Assembly: GCA_031548005.1 (NCBI GenBank)
Contig: JAVBRK010000075.1
Span: 1-26,376 of the forward strand
DNA length: 26,376 nt
Source of the DNA: BNXB01 sp031548005
Lineage (GTDB): Bacteria; Bacteroidota; Bacteroidia; Bacteroidales; Azobacteroidaceae
Reading direction: 5' to 3'
This document shows, one piece after another, positions 8,490 to 16,502 of this stretch. Every line of letters starts with the position of its first letter. Position 1 is the stretch's first letter. Below the pieces are notes generated by a model. It saw only the letters and a program-made list of their open reading frames with translations, was not told where the DNA came from and searched no databases. Made by a program: the position numbers and the translations under genes.

Positions 8490-11078
8490 TCATTGGATCA
8501 ATATTTTCTGGGTGTAAACAGTTCCTTCATGGCCTGTGATTTTAACAACGTATACCCCTTTAGCCAGGTTCGTACCGATTACGAAATCAGTTACGTCCGA
8601 TTTCTTCTTATCCACTAAGGTTCCCGATGAAGAGAATAATTCGGCTGTAACCGGAACTTCAGACATTTCTACATGAACATAAACACCTCCGTTTTGAGCA
8701 AAAACTTTGAATGCAGTACCTACAACCTCGTTATTGCCTGTAGATGATTTCAATTGGCTTGTACCCAAATACTGAGCAAGAAGTTTATTTTCCAACGTAT
8801 TGATTGTTAATTTATAACGGCCCTGTTTTTGAGGATTTACCGTCCATTTGGTATCAGTAGACGCCGGAGCGGAATACTCTTTATAATTGTTTGTTTCCAA
8901 CGCTTCTTTATCCTGAGCGTCCGGATGTAAACTAAAACCAGCCCAGCTTCTCTGACCCATGATTTTAAATCGGTTGCCTTCATTTGTAGAATTAACCTTC
9001 AATGAAGTTTCCAGAGTGAAAATATATGGATCATTTTCGTCTTTCTTAAACTGGGGCATTTTGCTCAAATCCCATTGTGCATCAGTAGCGCCGCCAACTA
9101 AATAGAACTCATTTTTAGACGTGATGAAGCTACTGGAAACTTGTAGATTAGCCACATTAAAATTCACAGTATATTGTAAATTAGAAGATGTGACATTCCA
9201 CCCTGGAGCATTGGCTTCTGATACGACCTTAAATGCCGATTGTCCATTAATATTGGTATTCGCATACAAAGGCACAAAATATTTAGTATCTGCTCCTGGC
9301 ACCTCGGTGGTCATTAACTTAAGTTCACCGGAAACTAACCGGCCTGTATATGAAAACGAATTGGCATCGGCACCCGTTAATCTGACAACACTTCCTCCTT
9401 TTATAGCTGAACCGGCAACCCAAAGATCAGTCACTTTTTTATCCTCTTTTACAGTCAGTTCCTTAGTATCTGCATCTACAACAATAGTATAAAAAGCGCT
9501 ATTAGGAATTAAAAATTTGTAATCAAGCTCAGAATTCGGTATGTACCGGATTGCATATTTCGTATTTCCATCAACTGTTACTTTTTGATTTGCTACTACT
9601 GAATTGTAACATTGATTCCAGGTATTCAGTTGAGTAAGAAACTTAAACTCTCCGGCTTTCAAAAATCCTGACCACTGAAGTTTTCCATTTGTTCTTACCA
9701 GCTTATCCGGATTTACATTATTCCATCCATAAGAAGCAGCATCTCCAACTAAATAAAGATCACGGCCTTTTCCTGATAATTTAACTGTACGAGTTTCAAT
9801 TCCTCCTCCGCTTATTTTAATAGCGCCTTGATAGTTTGTCGAGGCATCTGTCGGATTAAAGGTGATATTGAGCTCATAACCCCGGGGATCTGCTAATAAT
9901 GCCTTAGAAATAGTAGTTTCAGAGATGGAAAATCCAGCTCCTTCAATAGTAAGTTTCAAATCTTCAGTCAGATTTTTTCCGGTTAATCTTATTTTCTTAA
10001 AATCCTTTACTCCAGCAATCGATGAATCGAAAACAACATTATCCGGAGAAGTAGCTACCGGGAGCTTTTTCATGACCTTCATAGCATAATCAGCCAGAAC
10101 GCCAGCTCCATACTCGCTCGGGTGAGCATCGTCATAATACAGGAAAGTCCGTTCAAAAGTCATCTCAAAAAAGTCCATTGTTTCCAGGTTCATCTCCCTG
10201 GCAACCTCCCTCACAATAGGGGCTATCTGATTTTGGATGGTTGTCCCGTTAAAATAAATCCCCGCAGGTTCTACAAAATTAGTTTGCTTATAACAGGGCG
10301 CTACCAGATAGATTATAGGTTTCACTTCCGATGCAGTCGATAAATCATTAACCATATCTTTCAGATTCTGTTTAAACCTAACTGGAGAATCCGATGTCCA
10401 ATTAACCGGTTTGGTATCGTTAATACCCAATTCGATAATAACGACATCCGGCTTAAGCCTCTTTACTTCCGAATAATAAGGGTTAGTCCAATATGGATAG
10501 TCAGCAGCTTTTTGTACTGCCATGGCAGCTTTTCCAAAATTCAAGACTTTGTAATTTCCACCCAGTTTTTGTTCCAATTGATCAGGATAAGTATTCTGAC
10601 TCAATCCATACCCTTCCGTAACACTCGTTCCAATACAAATAACATTGGTGGCATTCGGATTTTTCTGTTCTTTTATCGTGAACATTTTAGAGGCTGTATC
10701 GAGCTTCAGGTGAAAATAACCCGACCGGTAAATCTTGAACTTATAGTCAAAGAAAAGGCCTCCTATAAGGCTTTCATTGTATACAACCGGATAGCTTACA
10801 CTTCCATCCAGTTGAACACCCTGATCGGATCTTCTTGAATTATAACATTTTGACCAATTCCCAAGTTCCGTAAGAAATTTAAATTCTCCGGACTTCAATA
10901 CCCCTTTCCAAACGAATGCACCATTCTCATAAGTCATCTTTTCCGGTTTTGTATTGGTCCATCCATTAGGGGTTGCAGACCCGGAAAGATAAATATCCTT
11001 AACACCGGATTGGGAATAAACAGACATTGAGCAGAACAATGTCAAAATAAAACTCAAGTAAAGTAATTGTTTCCTCAT
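8490..11078 (-). CDS. Secreted SGNH/GDSL hydrolase with four SusE/F-like modules and a T9SS sorting tail
   Basis: This 862-residue protein is probably a secreted carbohydrate esterase. In order: a signal peptide (about 1-23, MRKQLLYLSFILTLFCSMSVYSQ), a SusE/F-like beta module (27-138), and an SGNH hydrolase domain (about 140-340). The hydrolase has Ser152 in ICIGTSVTEG, Asn220 in ELGIND, and D316/H319 in DDAHPSEYG. An Ig-like segment (about 345-438) follows, then three more SusE/F-like modules starting near 441, 551 and 658. The first two modules match each other best, sharing GEFKFLT and a W..CYNS motif. The C-terminus (782-862) is a type A T9SS sorting domain ending LAKGVYVVKITG...KILIQ, which implies outer-membrane translocation and surface attachment or release. 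The ATG at 11076-11078 is chosen; the frame extends 16 codons upstream but would disrupt the signal peptide. The substrate is unknown. Confidence 0.88.
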   Translation of the reverse strand: MRKQLLYLSFILTLFCSMSVYSQSGVKDIYLSGSATPNGWTNTKPEKMTYENGAFVWKGVLKSGEFKFLTELGNWSKCYNSRRSDQGVQLDGSVSYPVVYNESLIGGLFFDYKFKIYRSGYFHLKLDTASKMFTIKEQKNPNATNVICIGTSVTEGYGLSQNTYPDQLEQKLGGNYKVLNFGKAAMAVQKAADYPYWTNPYYSEVKRLKPDVVIIELGINDTKPVNWTSDSPVRFKQNLKDMVNDLSTASEVKPIIYLVAPCYKQTNFVEPAGIYFNGTTIQNQIAPIVREVAREMNLETMDFFEMTFERTFLYYDDAHPSEYGAGVLADYAMKVMKKLPVATSPDNVVFDSSIAGVKDFKKIRLTGKNLTEDLKLTIEGAGFSISETTISKALLADPRGYELNITFNPTDASTNYQGAIKISGGGIETRTVKLSGKGRDLYLVGDAASYGWNNVNPDKLVRTNGKLQWSGFLKAGEFKFLTQLNTWNQCYNSVVANQKVTVDGNTKYAIRYIPNSELDYKFLIPNSAFYTIVVDADTKELTVKEDKKVTDLWVAGSAIKGGSVVRLTGADANSFSYTGRLVSGELKLMTTEVPGADTKYFVPLYANTNINGQSAFKVVSEANAPGWNVTSSNLQYTVNFNVANLQVSSSFITSKNEFYLVGGATDAQWDLSKMPQFKKDENDPYIFTLETSLKVNSTNEGNRFKIMGQRSWAGFSLHPDAQDKEALETNNYKEYSAPASTDTKWTVNPQKQGRYKLTINTLENKLLAQYLGTSQLKSSTGNNEVVGTAFKVFAQNGGVYVHVEMSEVPVTAELFSSSGTLVDKKKSDVTDFVIGTNLAKGVYVVKITGHEGTVYTQKILIQ

Positions 11079-11198
11079 TTTAATTATGTTAGTGAATAAT
11101 AAAGACATGATCCCGATTTTTAACATCTAAGCGCTAAAAATAAAAAAGAATATTTTATATACAGCAAAAATTATTCCTTTCATACCCCAAAAGCGCCA

Positions 11199-11206
11199 CA
11201 AAAGTA
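11199..11206 (-). promoter_or_regulatory. Possible -7 element for the SGNH hydrolase gene
   Basis: Read on the minus strand this is TACTTTTG, a match to TAnnTTTG, about 120 bases before the start codon. No TTTG -33 element is evident at the normal spacing. Confidence 0.3.
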
Positions 11207-11273
11207 CAATAAATTTATAAACTATATCGAATTTATTAATCACTAAGATAAAACTTAACCAACAAAGCATGCT

Positions 11274-11309
11274 AAAGAGTGATCTGACAGAAATCGGAAA
11301 TCACACTTT
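11274..11309. repeat. Imperfect 10-bp inverted repeat, possible operator
   Basis: AAAGAGTGAT (11274-11283) and ATCACACTTT (11300-11309) are inverted copies with one mismatch, separated by 16 bases. It lies upstream of both divergent genes and has no T tract, so an operator-like site is more plausible than a terminator. The regulator is unknown. Confidence 0.4.
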
Positions 11310-11428
11310 ACAAAACTGAAAACAACTTCAAAAAAAAAACATTTATACATAAAAAACATTATTTTTATTATAAAAATATCATAATAAATAATAATTATAT
11401 AGTTTTTTGGTAAAAAAATCTTGAAATA

Positions 11429-11460
11429 CTTGTATAAAAAGAAAAACTACCTTATCTTTG
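11429..11460 (+). promoter_or_regulatory. ilv operon promoter (Bacteroidetes type)
   Basis: TATCTTTG at 11453-11460 matches the -7 consensus TAnnTTTG exactly. CTTG at 11429-11432 stands in for the TTTG -33 element with a 20-base spacer, the preferred distance. Transcription should begin a few bases past 11460, roughly 20 bases before the leader peptide start. Confidence 0.75.
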
Positions 11461-11487
11461 CAAAAGTTTTAACAAAAGAACATCCAA

Positions 11488-11553
11488 ATGAATTATAACA
11501 GCACATTGAACGTCGTGATCGTCAGCATTATTCTACTTGTCACAAAAGAGTAA
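11488..11553 (+). CDS. ilvL: ilv operon leader peptide (21 codons)
   Basis: This short ORF encodes 21 residues, starting MNYNSTLNVVIV and ending SIILLVTKE. Ten of the 21 are Ile, Val or Leu: L7, V9, V10, I11, V12, I14, I15, L16, L17 and V18. Two stops, TAA and TGA, follow in tandem. It begins about 20 bases after the predicted transcription start and lies entirely upstream of a terminator in front of ilvD. This is the classic design of a branched-chain amino acid attenuator, in which ribosome stalling at scarce charged tRNAs reports amino acid supply. There is no Shine-Dalgarno sequence, as is common in this phylum. The peptide itself probably has no function after synthesis. Confidence 0.85.
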   Translation: MNYNSTLNVVIVSIILLVTKE

Positions 11554-11554
11554 T

Positions 11555-11602
11555 GAGGAAGGTCTGAATGTATGTGCTAAAATAATATTTTGAGCCTTTC
11601 TC
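11555..11602 (+). promoter_or_regulatory. Antiterminator pairing of the ilv attenuator
   Basis: GAGGAAGGT (11555-11563), starting at the G of the second stop codon, can pair with GCCTTTCTC (11594-11602) as nine continuous pairs with two G-U wobbles. The second arm contains most of the 5' arm of the downstream terminator, so the two structures exclude each other. A ribosome at the leader stop codon would cover the first arm and allow termination. One stalled on the Ile/Val/Leu codons would leave it free. The pairing is read by eye; energies were not computed. Confidence 0.7.
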
Positions 11603-11621
11603 TAACCGGGAAAGGCTTTTT
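11593..11621 (+). terminator. Attenuator terminator before ilvD
   Basis: AGCCTTTC (11593-11600) and GAAAGGCT (11610-11617) form a perfect 8-bp stem with a 9-base loop, followed directly by a run of T. It ends 30 bases before the ilvD start codon and after the leader peptide, so it would stop transcription before the structural genes unless the antiterminator forms. Confidence 0.88.
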
Positions 11622-11651
11622 CGTTATAAAAAAGCTAATTTTACAGGCTCA

Positions 11652-13493
11652 ATGGAAAATCAAATGAAAATTCAGCTTCGTAGCCACACCAGTACACAAG
11701 GCCGGAAAATGGCCGGTGCGCGTGCTCTGTGGCGAGCCAACGGGATGAAAAGCGAACAAATGGGGAAACCATTGATAGCCATTGTCAACTCGTTTACCCA
11801 GTTTGTGCCCGGACACGTACATTTACATGAAATCGGCCAGTTCGTAAAAACTGAAATAGAGAAACTGGGATGCTTTGCCGCCGAATTCAATACGATTGCA
11901 ATCGACGACGGGATCGCCATGGGGCACGATGGGATGCTCTATTCCCTCCCCTCCCGGGATCTGATTGCTGATAGTGTGGAATATATGGTCAGCGCTCACA
12001 AGGCCGACGCGATGGTTTGTATCAGTAACTGCGATAAGATAACACCGGGTATGCTGATGGCTGCTATGCGCCTCAACATACCGGCCGTATTTGTATCCGG
12101 AGGTCCGATGGAAGCCGGAAACCTGAACGGTGAAGGGCTGGACCTGATCGACGCGATGGTACAAAGCGCCGATCAATCGGTAAGCGACGAAAAAGTAAGG
12201 CAGGTCGAGCTGAATGCTTGTCCTACCTGCGGGTCCTGCTCCGGAATGTTCACGGCCAACTCCATGAACTGTTTGAATGAAGCCATCGGCTTAGCCTTAC
12301 CCGGAAATGGCACCATCGTTGCAACACATGCCAACCGGAAACAATTATTTGTCGATGCTGCCGCCCTGATTGTCCGGAATGCATTCAGATACTACCGTGA
12401 CGGAGACGATTCGGTATTGCCGAGGAGTATTGCCACACGGGCCGCATTCTTAAATGCCATGACCCTGGATATCGCTATGGGTGGTTCTACCAATACGGTC
12501 TTGCACTTGCTGGCAATCGCACAGGAGGCGGGAGTCGATTTCAACATGAGCGATATCGATATCCTTTCACGCAAGACTCCCTGTCTTTGTAAAGTCGCTC
12601 CGAATACAAAAAAATACTATATCCAGGATGTGAACCGCGCCGGAGGAATTATTGGAATTATGGCTGAATTGGGCAAAGGAAACCTGATCGATACTTCGGT
12701 TGGCCGGGTCGATGGAATGACCCTCGGACAAGCAATCGAAACAATGGGAATTTTGAGTCCGGCTGTAACTCCCGAAGCCCTGGCAAAGTACCGTTCAGCT
12801 CCCGGAGGACGATTCAACCTGGTACTCGGCTCTCAGAATACAGCCTATGAAACATTGGATAGCGACCGGGAAAGCGGTTGCATCAGAAGCATCGACCAGG
12901 CTTATAGTAAAGATGGAGGATTGGCGGTACTGAAAGGAAATATCGCCCGCAACGGATGCGTGGTAAAAACGGCCGGAGTAGATGAAAGTATCCTCAGATT
13001 CAAGGGAAAAGCAAAAGTATTCGACTCCCAGGATGCTGCCTGCGAAGGAATCCTGAAAGGACGTGTTACCGCCGGGGATGTCGTGGTGATCGCATACGAA
13101 GGTCCCAAAGGCGGACCTGGAATGCAGGAAATGCTGTATCCGACTTCCTATATAAAATCCCGGCATTTAGGAAAAGAATGCGCCCTGATTACCGACGGAC
13201 GGTTTTCGGGAGGCACCTCCGGACTCTCCATCGGCCACATTTCTCCTGAAGCGGCAGCCGGAGGGGAAATTGCACTGATAAAAGACGGCGATATCATCGA
13301 AATCAATATTCCGGAGCGAACCATCAATCTTTCGGTTACAGAAGAAGAAATGGAAAGACGGCGCAGGGAAGAGCTCATGCGGGGAAACCAGGCATTCACT
13401 CCACCGCACAGGCAAAGGGTCGTTTCAAAAGCGCTGAAAGCCTATGCCTCTATGGTGAGTTCGGCCGATCAAGGCGCTATACGTTTACTCTGA
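11652..13493 (+). CDS. ilvD: Dihydroxy-acid dehydratase
   Basis: IlvD dehydrates 2,3-dihydroxy-isovalerate and 2,3-dihydroxy-3-methylvalerate to the 2-keto acids that precede valine, leucine and isoleucine. It is a cytoplasmic iron-sulfur and Mg2+ enzyme. The 613 residues align along their whole length with the E. coli type (616). GRKMAGARALWRANGM is near the N-terminus, followed by VNSFTQFVPGHVHL, DDGIAMGHDGM, CISNCDKITPGM (Cys123, Cys127) and ACPTCGSCSGMFTANSMNC (Cys190, 193, 196). Also visible are DIAMGGSTNTVLHL and LITDGRFSGGTSGLSIGH near the C-terminus. ATG 11652 is used; ATG 11664 is a possible start five codons in. First structural gene after the attenuator. Confidence 0.97.
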   Translation: MENQMKIQLRSHTSTQGRKMAGARALWRANGMKSEQMGKPLIAIVNSFTQFVPGHVHLHEIGQFVKTEIEKLGCFAAEFNTIAIDDGIAMGHDGMLYSLPSRDLIADSVEYMVSAHKADAMVCISNCDKITPGMLMAAMRLNIPAVFVSGGPMEAGNLNGEGLDLIDAMVQSADQSVSDEKVRQVELNACPTCGSCSGMFTANSMNCLNEAIGLALPGNGTIVATHANRKQLFVDAAALIVRNAFRYYRDGDDSVLPRSIATRAAFLNAMTLDIAMGGSTNTVLHLLAIAQEAGVDFNMSDIDILSRKTPCLCKVAPNTKKYYIQDVNRAGGIIGIMAELGKGNLIDTSVGRVDGMTLGQAIETMGILSPAVTPEALAKYRSAPGGRFNLVLGSQNTAYETLDSDRESGCIRSIDQAYSKDGGLAVLKGNIARNGCVVKTAGVDESILRFKGKAKVFDSQDAACEGILKGRVTAGDVVVIAYEGPKGGPGMQEMLYPTSYIKSRHLGKECALITDGRFSGGTSGLSIGHISPEAAAGGEIALIKDGDIIEINIPERTINLSVTEEEMERRRREELMRGNQAFTPPHRQRVVSKALKAYASMVSSADQGAIRLL

Positions 13494-13512
13494 TAATAAG
13501 AATTCTAACAAT

Positions 13513-15210
13513 ATGAAAAATGAAATGACTGGATCGGAGATCCTTTTACGTTCACTGATCAACGAAGGGGTCGATACTATTTTCGGCTACCCAGGCGGCG
13601 CAATTATGCCGGTTTTCGACTGCTTATACGACTATAAAAAACAACTGAATCATATTCTGGTACGCCATGAGCAGGGCGCTACGCATGCAGCCCAGGGCTA
13701 TGCCCGCGTATCGGGCAAAGTGGGAGTTTCCCTCCTTACTTCCGGTCCGGCAGCGACCAATGCCATCACAGGAATTGCCGATGCTATGATAGACAGTACT
13801 CCGATTGTTGTTATTACCGGACAGGTTGCATCGTCGTTGCTCGGCACAGATGCTTTCCAGGAAACGGATGTAGTCGGAATTTCCCAGCCAATCACCAAAT
13901 GGGCCTACCAGATCCGTTCGGCAGAAGATATTTCCTGGGCAGTAGCAAGAGCATTCTATATCGCATCTACCGGTCGACCAGGGCCTGTAGTCTTAGACAT
14001 CGCAAAAGACGCCCAAACAACGATAATAGACTATATTCCTCACGAAATAAAACACATCCGGGGCTACATTCCTGTTCCGGAAATAGAGCCCGAGAACATT
14101 GCCGAAGCTGCCCGGATCATTAATGAAGCTAAAAAACCGCTGGCTCTGATCGGACAGGGAGTTGTACTGGGGAGAGCAGAAAAAGAATTACTGGAGTTTC
14201 TGAAAAAAGCAGATATACCAGCCGCCTCGACCATCATGGGACTTTCTTCCCTGCGGTCGGACGAGCCCCTGAATGTCGGCATGCTGGGGATGCATGGAAA
14301 TATTGCACCTAACCTGAAGACCAACGAGTGTGACGTGTTGATCGCGATCGGTATGCGCTTCGACGACCGGGTGACAGGAGATTTAAAGACCTATGCTAAA
14401 CAGGCTAAAGTGATTCACCTCGACATCGACCCAGCCGAGATCAATAAAAATGTCCGGACAACAGTTGCCGTACTCGGAGATGTAAAACAAACCCTCCCAG
14501 AAATTACCCAGTTATTGAAGGAAAATAAGCATCCGGAATGGATCAGTGAATTCAAACCACACTACGAACGGGAATACAGGGAAGTAATAGAAAATGAGCT
14601 ATTCCCCCAGTCAGGCCCCCTGAAAATGGGAGAAGTGATTAATAAAGTATCGGAAGCCACGGGAAATAATGCCATCTTAGTCACCGATGTGGGACAAAAT
14701 CAGATGATGGGTGTCCGGTACTTCAAATTCAACCAGCATCGCAGTGTAGTAACATCCGGAGGATTAGGAACGATGGGATTTGGTTTGCCGGCTGCCATCG
14801 GAGCAAAATTCGGAGCACCGGACCGGACAGTTTGCCTCTTTGTAGGCGACGGCGGCCTCCAGATGACGATCCAGGAATTAGGAACCATTATGCAATCGGA
14901 TATCGATGTAAAAATTATACTTTTGAATAATGAATTTCTGGGAATGGTACGCCAATGGCAGGAGTTGTTTTTCAAAGAGCGTTATTCCGAAACCGTCATG
15001 AAAAATCCGGATTTTATCAAAATAGCCGATGCCTACAATATTCCAGGCAAATTAGTTTCGGAACGAAGCGGCCTTGATGAAGCCATCCGGGAAATGCTGG
15101 ATACAAAAGGCGCTTACCTGCTGGAAGTGAGGGTAGAAAAGAAAGGGATGGTTTATCCGATGATCCCGGCGGGAACATGCGTTACAAATATTTTGACAAA
15201 AGGAGAATGA
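13513..15210 (+). CDS. ilvB: Acetolactate synthase (acetohydroxyacid synthase) large, catalytic subunit
   Basis: This is a thiamine diphosphate enzyme condensing two pyruvates, or pyruvate with 2-ketobutyrate, in the first common step of BCAA synthesis. The 565 residues show the three-domain layout. The N-terminal PYR domain has FGYPGGAIMPVFD, the catalytic Glu53 in RHEQGATHAAQGYA, and the LLTSGPAATNAITGIADA region. A central FAD-binding-type domain contains GMLGMHG and MRFDDRVTGD. The C-terminal PP domain has the ThDP motif GDGGLQMTIQEL running to ILLNN, and MVRQWQELFF. It lies 19 bases after ilvD and its TGA touches the ilvN start region, so translational coupling is likely. Confidence 0.97.
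   Translation: MKNEMTGSEILLRSLINEGVDTIFGYPGGAIMPVFDCLYDYKKQLNHILVRHEQGATHAAQGYARVSGKVGVSLLTSGPAATNAITGIADAMIDSTPIVVITGQVASSLLGTDAFQETDVVGISQPITKWAYQIRSAEDISWAVARAFYIASTGRPGPVVLDIAKDAQTTIIDYIPHEIKHIRGYIPVPEIEPENIAEAARIINEAKKPLALIGQGVVLGRAEKELLEFLKKADIPAASTIMGLSSLRSDEPLNVGMLGMHGNIAPNLKTNECDVLIAIGMRFDDRVTGDLKTYAKQAKVIHLDIDPAEINKNVRTTVAVLGDVKQTLPEITQLLKENKHPEWISEFKPHYEREYREVIENELFPQSGPLKMGEVINKVSEATGNNAILVTDVGQNQMMGVRYFKFNQHRSVVTSGGLGTMGFGLPAAIGAKFGAPDRTVCLFVGDGGLQMTIQELGTIMQSDIDVKIILLNNEFLGMVRQWQELFFKERYSETVMKNPDFIKIADAYNIPGKLVSERSGLDEAIREMLDTKGAYLLEVRVEKKGMVYPMIPAGTCVTNILTKGE
15201..15205 (+). promoter_or_regulatory. Ribosome binding site that decides the ilvN start
   Basis: AGGAG lies within the last codons of ilvB, seven bases before ATG 15213 and almost touching ATG 15207, which overlaps the ilvB stop as ATGA. 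The spacing favours 15213. A good Shine-Dalgarno sequence is uncommon in this phylum. Confidence 0.65.
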
Positions 15211-15212
15211 TT

Positions 15213-15758
15213 ATGGAGCATAAAACATTATATACCATCACTATTTTTTCAGAAAATACGGTTGGATTACTGAACCAGGTTACGATCATATTCACCCGCC
15301 GGAGACTGAACATTGAAACCTTATCGGTTTCTCCGTCTGCCATCGAAGGTATTCATAAATTCACCATCACCACATTCGCCGAAGAAGACATCATTGAAAA
15401 AGTCGTCAAACAGATCGACAAACGGGTGGATATCATTAAAGCTTATTACAATACAAACGACGATTTGATTTTTCAGGAAATCGCATTGTATAAGATTTCT
15501 ACCTCCAAATTATTGGAATTAGGAACCATTGAAGACATCATCCGCAGGCATGGCGCCAGGATTCTGGACATGACCGAATCCTGGACTGTACTGGAAAAGA
15601 CAGGGCATTACGATGAAACCCAGACTTTATTCAAAGAGTTGAGCGAGCGGGTTGGAGTGTTACAATTCATCCGTTCCGGACGGGTCGCCATCACCAAATC
15701 GAAAGTCGAAAGATTGAGCGATATGCTGGCGGCCATGGAAAAGAAAATAAATCAATAA
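15213..15758 (+). CDS. ilvN: Acetolactate synthase small, regulatory subunit
   Basis: This 181-residue ACT-domain subunit activates the catalytic subunit and confers valine feedback sensitivity in well-studied homologues. The N-terminal ACT domain (about 1-78) starts LYTITIFSENTVGLLNQV and includes RRRLNIETLSVSPS. A C-terminal regulatory domain follows, with IIRRHGARILDM and ELSERVGVLQFIRSGR. The length fits the longer small subunits (IlvH type) rather than the ~100-residue IlvN of E. coli. The frame is open upstream to 15177 inside ilvB; the chosen start uses the AGGAG site. The ATG at 15207 would add two residues. Confidence 0.93.
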   Translation: MEHKTLYTITIFSENTVGLLNQVTIIFTRRRLNIETLSVSPSAIEGIHKFTITTFAEEDIIEKVVKQIDKRVDIIKAYYNTNDDLIFQEIALYKISTSKLLELGTIEDIIRRHGARILDMTESWTVLEKTGHYDETQTLFKELSERVGVLQFIRSGRVAITKSKVERLSDMLAAMEKKINQ

Positions 15759-15761
15759 AGT

Positions 15762-16499
15762 ATGTTACCTAAAATCGGATCGTTTACTTTTCACATCGAA
15801 TCGTATGTCTGTGATTTTAAAGGCAAGGCGATGTTGCCTGTTATCGGGAATTTCATTTTGCAGGCAGCAACCATTCATGCCCAACAACGTGGTTTCGGAT
15901 ACGAAGCCATCCGTAAAGACAAAGCAGCCTGGGTATTATCGCGCCTTTCAATAGAAATGTACGATTATCCCGGATATGACGAGGACCTGACTGTTGAAAC
16001 CTGGATCGAAGATATTACCAAATATTTCACCCAACGATGCTTCCGGTTCATCGATCAGGCCGGAAAAACAATTGGTTATGCACGTTCCATCTGGGCTGCT
16101 ATCGATATGACTACCCGCCTGGCGATCGACTTGCCGGCCTGGCGGCCCGACCTGGCAGAATACGTCGATAATACCCGGGAATGCCCGGTTGAAAAACCGG
16201 CGAAAATTCCGGGAGTCGACGGGCAGGAAGCAACCATCGGGTATTCGGTACGTTACAGCGACATGGATATCAACCGCCATATGAATAGCATTAAATATAT
16301 GGAACATACTATTAACGTATTCGATCTGGAACTGTTCCGTCAAAAAAGAATCCACCGGTTTGAAATGGTTTACCTGATGGAAGGAATGTTCGGAGATAAA
16401 CTGAAATTATATAAAGTGGAAACAAATCCGGACGAATTTTTAATAGATACAAAACATGAAGGAGAATCTATTTGCCGGAGCCGGATTTTATGGAAATAA
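15762..16499 (+). CDS. Acyl-ACP thioesterase (double hotdog fold)
   Basis: The predicted enzyme hydrolyses acyl-acyl carrier protein to free fatty acid. The 245-residue protein is built of two hotdog halves. The first has NFILQAATIHA, the helix-adjacent AWVLSRLSIEMYDYPGYDEDLTVETWIEDI segment and the R-x-F-R-F strand. The second begins near residue 160 with SVRYSDMDINRHMNSIKYMEH, carrying the Asp/Asn/His pattern expected at the active site of plant FatA/FatB relatives. Its ATG is 3 bases after the ilvN stop, so it is firmly in the ilv operon. Placement next to ilvDBN is, as far as I recall, common in Bacteroidetes. This suggests a link between branched-chain keto acids and branched fatty acids, but the natural acyl chain is unknown. 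Confidence 0.9.
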   Translation: MLPKIGSFTFHIESYVCDFKGKAMLPVIGNFILQAATIHAQQRGFGYEAIRKDKAAWVLSRLSIEMYDYPGYDEDLTVETWIEDITKYFTQRCFRFIDQAGKTIGYARSIWAAIDMTTRLAIDLPAWRPDLAEYVDNTRECPVEKPAKIPGVDGQEATIGYSVRYSDMDINRHMNSIKYMEHTINVFDLELFRQKRIHRFEMVYLMEGMFGDKLKLYKVETNPDEFLIDTKHEGESICRSRILWK

Positions 16500-16502
16500 A
16501 AA

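Larger units (their letters stand above)
11079..11428. other. AT-rich divergent intergenic region with no gene
   Basis: About 350 bases between the SGNH hydrolase gene and the ilv promoter hold no credible ORF or RNA gene. A possible minus-strand -7 element and an imperfect inverted repeat lie within it and are listed separately. Long A and T runs dominate 11330-11400. Confidence 0.7.

Noticed and set aside
15948..16355. 135-codon open frame antisense to the thioesterase gene
   Set aside because: It overlaps a well-supported gene, has no family features, and similar antisense frames occur opposite many other genes here (for example 7644-8030 and 8046-8429).
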